This document shows, piece after piece, positions 4,449 through 5,125 of a stretch of DNA of 5,125 nt. The notes below the pieces were generated by a model, which saw only the letters and a list, made by a program, of their open reading frames with translations, ran no database searches and was not told the origin of the DNA. How positions within the stretch are numbered: position 1 is the first letter of the stretch; every line of letters starts with the position of its first letter. The position numbers were made by a program, and so were the translations under genes. This DNA comes from an uncultured Ruminococcus sp. (GTDB lineage Bacteria > Bacillota > Clostridia > Oscillospirales > Ruminococcaceae). The DNA lies in the NCBI GenBank assembly GCA_902772615.1, contig CACYBC010000048.1, forward strand, positions 1 through 5,125, in the 5' to 3' direction.

Positions 4449-5125
4449 TGTCCTTTTTCAGGATCGGGAAAAGAGCAGCCGCCCTGTTGTGCGCATTCAC
4501 AGTGTTCATGAGCTGTTTCTGCCTTTTCGGAGGAGAACAGGCTTCCGCAAAGACAGCGGAAGAAGCCAAACAGAGGATGCAGGAGCTGCAACAGGAACTC
4601 ATCAATGCCAACAAAGAGATAGCTAAGGCAAAAGACGAGATCGCTGAAGCCAAGGAACGTGCGGCCACCTACACTGTCAGAGTGAATGCCGTATCCGAAC
4701 AGATCGCCATCATGCAGGAACTGGTCGACGCCAAGAAGGAAGAACTCAGGATCAAGCAGGAGGAACTGGACAGGAAGGAAAAAGAGCACGACGATACAAA
4801 CGAGCTCTTCAAGAAGAGACTGAGGGCGATGTACATGAATAATGACGTCACCCTGCTGTCGCTCATCCTAGGATCAAACACGTTCTCCGAGTTCCTCGTT
4901 GCAGCTGAGATGCAGTCAAGAGTATCGAGGCACGATACGGAACTGCTTGAGAAACTTCAGGAAGAAGCGGATGCCATAGAGGAACAGAGGCAGGAGATAG
5001 AAAAGGATCTCAAGTCACTTGAATCCGATATGGATACTCTGGAAGACAAATACAATGAGATGGCCGCCCTTCTTAGGGAGGCAAACAACGACATGTCCAC
5101 TGCAGAAGCATACAAGAAGGCAACA
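4445..5125 (+). CDS. EnvC/PcsB-type secreted coiled-coil protein, murein hydrolase or its activator (runs off right edge)
   Basis: 227 codons are visible with no stop, so the C-terminus is missing. The N-terminus is an export signal: positive K9-R10, a hydrophobic stretch about 11-28, and ASA (33-35) as a likely signal peptidase I site. Mature sequence from about 37 is rich in E, K, Q and A in a coiled-coil pattern to about 124, breaks at RLRAMYMNNDVTLLSLILGS (125-144) followed by NTFSEFL, then resumes as coiled coil to the edge. That break motif is characteristic of the N-terminal domain of PcsB, CwlO and EnvC-like proteins, which bind the FtsX extracellular loop. In those families a C-terminal LytM/M23, CHAP or NlpC/P60 domain follows; here it would lie beyond the window, so whether it is an enzyme or an activator cannot be told. 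Direct overlap with ftsX by ATGA supports a partnership. C24 in FMSC could be a weak lipobox, making a lipoprotein the alternative. Confidence 0.85.
   Translation, partial: MMSFFRIGKRAAALLCAFTVFMSCFCLFGGEQASAKTAEEAKQRMQELQQELINANKEIAKAKDEIAEAKERAATYTVRVNAVSEQIAIMQELVDAKKEELRIKQEELDRKEKEHDDTNELFKKRLRAMYMNNDVTLLSLILGSNTFSEFLVAAEMQSRVSRHDTELLEKLQEEADAIEEQRQEIEKDLKSLESDMDTLEDKYNEMAALLREANNDMSTAEAYKKAT

Noticed and set aside
4268..4789. Minus-strand open frame across the ftsX end and the coiled-coil gene
   Set aside because: The repeated F, L and S residues are the complement of GAA, GAG and AAG codons in the coiled coil; it is not an independent gene.

Overview
The window looks like chromosomal housekeeping DNA from a Bacillota bacterium, most likely class Clostridia. 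Three things point that way: a type III (CoaX) pantothenate kinase, a CdaR/PucR-type regulator directly ahead of ftsEX, and a PcsB/CwlO/EnvC-like coiled-coil secreted protein directly after ftsX. Coding DNA has mid-range GC, the two gaps between transcription units are visibly richer in AT, and Shine-Dalgarno sites are strong. I see no transposase, integrase, phage gene, CRISPR array, tRNA or rRNA.

Layout. At the left edge, 1-152 on the minus strand is the N-terminal part of coaX. A divergent 183-base intergenic region (153-335) follows; it holds an extended -10 promoter candidate for the rightward genes and a weaker candidate for coaX. Next comes a two-gene unit, cdd (cytidine deaminase, 336-758) and rsmA/ksgA (16S rRNA dimethyladenosine methyltransferase, 751-1596). 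These overlap by 8 bases, and the rsmA ribosome binding site lies inside the acidic C-terminal codons of cdd. A second AT-rich gap (1597-1775) carries a good sigma-A type promoter and several short repeats. It leads into a four-gene unit: a CdaR/PucR-like HTH regulator (1776-2858), ftsE (2872-3546), ftsX (3543-4448) and a secreted coiled-coil protein of the EnvC/PcsB type (4445 to the right edge, incomplete).

How the genes fit together. FtsE (ATPase) and FtsX (membrane part) form an ABC-type complex that does not transport. In known systems it transmits cytoplasmic ATP hydrolysis through the FtsX extracellular loop to a coiled-coil murein hydrolase or hydrolase activator. The last gene has the right architecture and position to be that partner, and ATGA overlaps link ftsE to ftsX and ftsX to it. 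The regulator at the head of the unit is the least explained gene. Its fold family is recognisable, but its ligand and targets are not, and its placement suggests it may control this cell-wall remodelling operon.

I found no clear new system. The most interesting points are the regulator-ftsEX linkage and the repeat-rich promoter region in front of it.
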